A stretch of 64,000 bases of DNA from NCBI GenBank assembly GCA_034336665.1, contig CM067590.1, positions 4,063,748-4,127,747 of the forward strand. Reading direction: 5' to 3'. The translations under genes were made by a program, and so were the position numbers. Each line of letters begins with the position of its first letter. Within the stretch, counting starts at the first letter, position 1. The notes beneath the pieces were generated by a model. The model searched no databases. It was not told the DNA's origin and worked only from the letters and a program-made list of their open reading frames with translations. Positions 42,290-64,000 of this stretch are shown piece by piece. This stretch comes from Luscinia megarhynchos. Its lineage: Eukaryota > Chordata > Aves > Passeriformes > Turdidae.

Positions 42290-43265
42290 GGGGCTTGGGA
42301 GGGAGGGAGTGTGGGATCAGGGAGAAAGAGGAGGGCTGGGCTGTGGGATCAGGCTGGGCTCTGTGGGGTCAGGCTGGGCTCTGTGGGGTCAGGCTGGGCT
42401 GTGGGGTCAGGATCAGGGAAGGAGGAAGAGGAGGGCCGGGCTGTAGGGTCAAGCCTGGCTCTGTGGGATCAGGGAAGGAGGAAGAGGAGGGCCAGGCTCT
42501 GTGGGGTCAGGGAGGGAGGAAGAGGAGGGCCGGGCTGTGGGTCAGGCCGGGCTCTGTGGGATCAGGCCGGGCTGTGGGGTCAGGGAAGGAGGAAGAGGAG
42601 GGCCAGGCTGTGGGGTCAGGATCAGGGAAGGAGAAGGAGGGCCGGGCTCTGTGGGGGGTCAGGGAAGGAGGAAGAGAAGGGCTGGCCTGTGGGGTCAGGG
42701 AAGGAGGAAGAGGAGGGCCGGGCTTTGGGGTCAGGCCCGGCTCTGTGGGGTCAGGGAAGGAGGAAGAGGAGGGCCGGGCTTTGGGGTCAGGCCCGGCTCT
42801 GTGGGGTCAGGGAAGGAGGAAGAGGAGGGCCGGGCTGTAGGATCAGGGGCCGGGGCTTTGGGAGGGTCAGGGCCCGGCTCTGTGGGGGTCAGGGAAGGAG
42901 GAAGAGGGAGGGCCGGGCTGTGGGGTCAGGCCCGGCTCTGTGGGATCAGAGAGAAGGAGGAGGAAGAGGAGGGCCGGGCTCTGTGGGGTCAGGCCCGGCT
43001 CTGTGGGGGTCAGTGAAGGAGGAAGAGGAGGGCCGGGCTGTGGGGTCAGGCCGGGGCTCTGTGGGGTCAGGGAGGGAGGAAGAGGAAGGCCGGGCTGTGG
43101 GGATCAGGCCGGGCTCTGTGGGAGTCAGGGAAGGAGGAAGAGGAGGGCCGGGCTGTGGGGTCAGGGTCAGGGAAGGAGGAAGAGGAGGGCCGGGCTGTGG
43201 GGTCAGGGTCAGGGAAGGAGGAAGAGGAGGGCCGGGCTGTCGGGTCAGGCCCGGCTCTGTGGGGT
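42290..43265 (+). repeat. Minisatellite between ZNF414 and MYO1F
   Basis: Units of about 40-60 bp built from GGGAAGGAGGAAGAGGAGGG, CCGGGCTCTGTGGGG and TCAGG. Variants differ in whether a CCGGGCTGTGG block is present. Open frames rich in Arg/Gly are artefacts. Confidence 0.95.
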
Positions 43266-44096
43266 CAGCCTGTCGTCACTTCCTCTGGCCCAGGGCCCGG
43301 CCATGAGCCGGACATTCGGGCCCTGTTCATCCCCGTCCCGGCTGAAATCCTCCTGGAGCAGCTCTGGCTGGGACTCAGCCCCAGCCACCCCCAGCCCCTG
43401 TCCCACTGCCCTGGGCCTTGGGATGTCCCCGGGGCTGGCACCCCAAGCACCGGCCCCGGCCCCACACGGCTGAGACCCCCCTGAGCACCGGCAGGAGAAG
43501 CTGTGACAGCTCCGTGCTTTGTCTGAGACATCCTCGGAGTTTTTCCTGTGACCAGGGGACGCTTTGCCGCTGGCCCGGGGCTGTGCTGAGCCATGCAGAG
43601 CCACAGCGGATCGTGGAGGTGCCTGAGCTGCAGCCCTGCGAGAGCTGGTTTGTGTATTCAGCGTTTTCTGCAGGGTTCATTGTGGGAGGAGCGGGGCTGC
43701 CTCTCATCTGTGTCTGCCCACGTCACAGCTTTTGTCACAGCCACAGTGGCAGCTGGCACCAGGGTGAAACACAACCCCCAAGCTCGGTATTTGAGTCGGG
43801 TTTGCTGAGTCTGGTTTTTACCATAATTATTAACAAGGATTCTGTGCATCCCGCGGGGCAGTATCAGTCCCAGGGTACGAACAAGCAGCCGAGAGCCCGT
43901 CCTTGCTGCAGGGCTGCCCCCAGCTAGAGGGGCTGCGGGGTCCAGCGCTCGGCACCGGCACGGTCCGGGGGCTCCTGAGGAAACGCTCACTCTGTGCCAG
44001 CATCGGTGGGAAAACTTCACGGAGCCACCCCTGGTACCTTGGGCACAGCCTCTGGGAGCGGGGTGGGAGGATGGTGACCTCCTCCTTTCCTCCAGC
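43266..44096 (-). other. MYO1F: MYO1F 3' flank or 3' UTR
   Basis: Downstream of the MYO1F stop codon. No canonical AATAAA was found on the gene strand, so the transcript end is undetermined. Non-repetitive sequence. Confidence 0.4.
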
Positions 44097-63650
<19,554 letters not shown>

Positions 63651-63850
63651 GGTGTCCCGTGTCCCTCCCGCCCGGCTGCTCGGGGCTCCCGTCACCGGCC
63701 CGGGGCCATCCCCAGCACTCGCCTTTTGCCTTTCTGCTCTCACAACGGCGCTGACGAATTCTCTTCCCCTCCCTCCACTTCCTCATTTTGCACCCTGTGC
63801 GGGGGTGGGGAGGACAGGGACGGCTGTGCCGCCAGGGCACTTCGGGGTGG
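63651..63850 (-). promoter_or_regulatory. MYO1F: MYO1F 5' UTR and proximal promoter
   Basis: Upstream of the start codon and without a TATA box. GAGGAAGT on the gene strand (63777-63784) matches a PU.1/ETS site, the usual driver of myeloid genes. The transcription start is not determinable here. Confidence 0.35.
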
Positions 63851-64000
63851 CCCTGCCCAGGTGTCCCAGCTCCGCTGCTGCGGGTGGCCTGAGCTGGACA
63901 GAGCCCGCAGGGACCTCAGTGACCTCACCCTGAGGTGACAGCTGGGTGTCACCTGCCCAGCAGCCACTGCCACTCAGTGCTTGCAGGTGGTTTTAAGAGT

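Noticed and set aside
37000..44000. PRAM1 or ADAMTS10 exons
   Set aside because: These neighbours in human 19p13.2 were looked for; no recognisable motif was found in the window.

Overview
The window looks like a gene-dense, GC-rich piece of a bird microchromosome, probably a passerine and probably the equivalent of chicken chromosome 28. The evidence is many CR1 LINE fragments, a solo retroviral LTR of the passerine ERVL type, very high GC interrupted by minisatellites, and avian gene content. Four protein genes were recognised by reading exons by eye; no database search was run.

Left part (1 to about 22.0 kb): only the first coding exon of ACER1 (alkaline ceramidase 1, minus strand, 6348-6440) is visible. 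Its other exons must lie left of position 1. The rest is intron or intergenic DNA with CR1 fragments, minisatellites, a GAA tract, an almost pure AT block (16.7-17.0 kb) beside a G-rich array (17.2-17.5 kb), and 2.4 kb of mostly tandem repeats leading into the ANP32B CpG island.

Centre (22.1-30.7 kb, plus strand): a complete seven-exon ANP32B-type gene of 263 aa. It has the avian residues Ile129-Asn130, and it lies next to ZNF414 and MYO1F, where mammals have no ANP32 gene. A perfect 21-bp x 9 array with TFIIIC B-box-like cores sits just upstream of its start codon. ZNF414 (minus, 32.7 to about 41 kb, 362 aa, four zinc fingers) converges on it.

Right part (44.1-63.8 kb, minus strand): a complete 28-exon MYO1F gene, the long-tailed class I myosin of blood cells. 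Every exon junction keeps frame except one: exon 3 lacks one G relative to the family. Its introns are full of minisatellites. Intron 7 consists entirely of seven head-to-tail 74-76-bp units whose junctions resemble fused acceptor-donor (AG|GT) splice sites. ZNF414 and MYO1F have the same order and orientation as in human 19p13.2. The genes do not form one pathway (ceramide hydrolysis, histone and acidic-tail chaperone, putative transcription factor, leukocyte actin motor); their grouping reflects conserved synteny. The main novelty lies in tandem repeats placed at splice sites and promoters, not in an unknown protein system.
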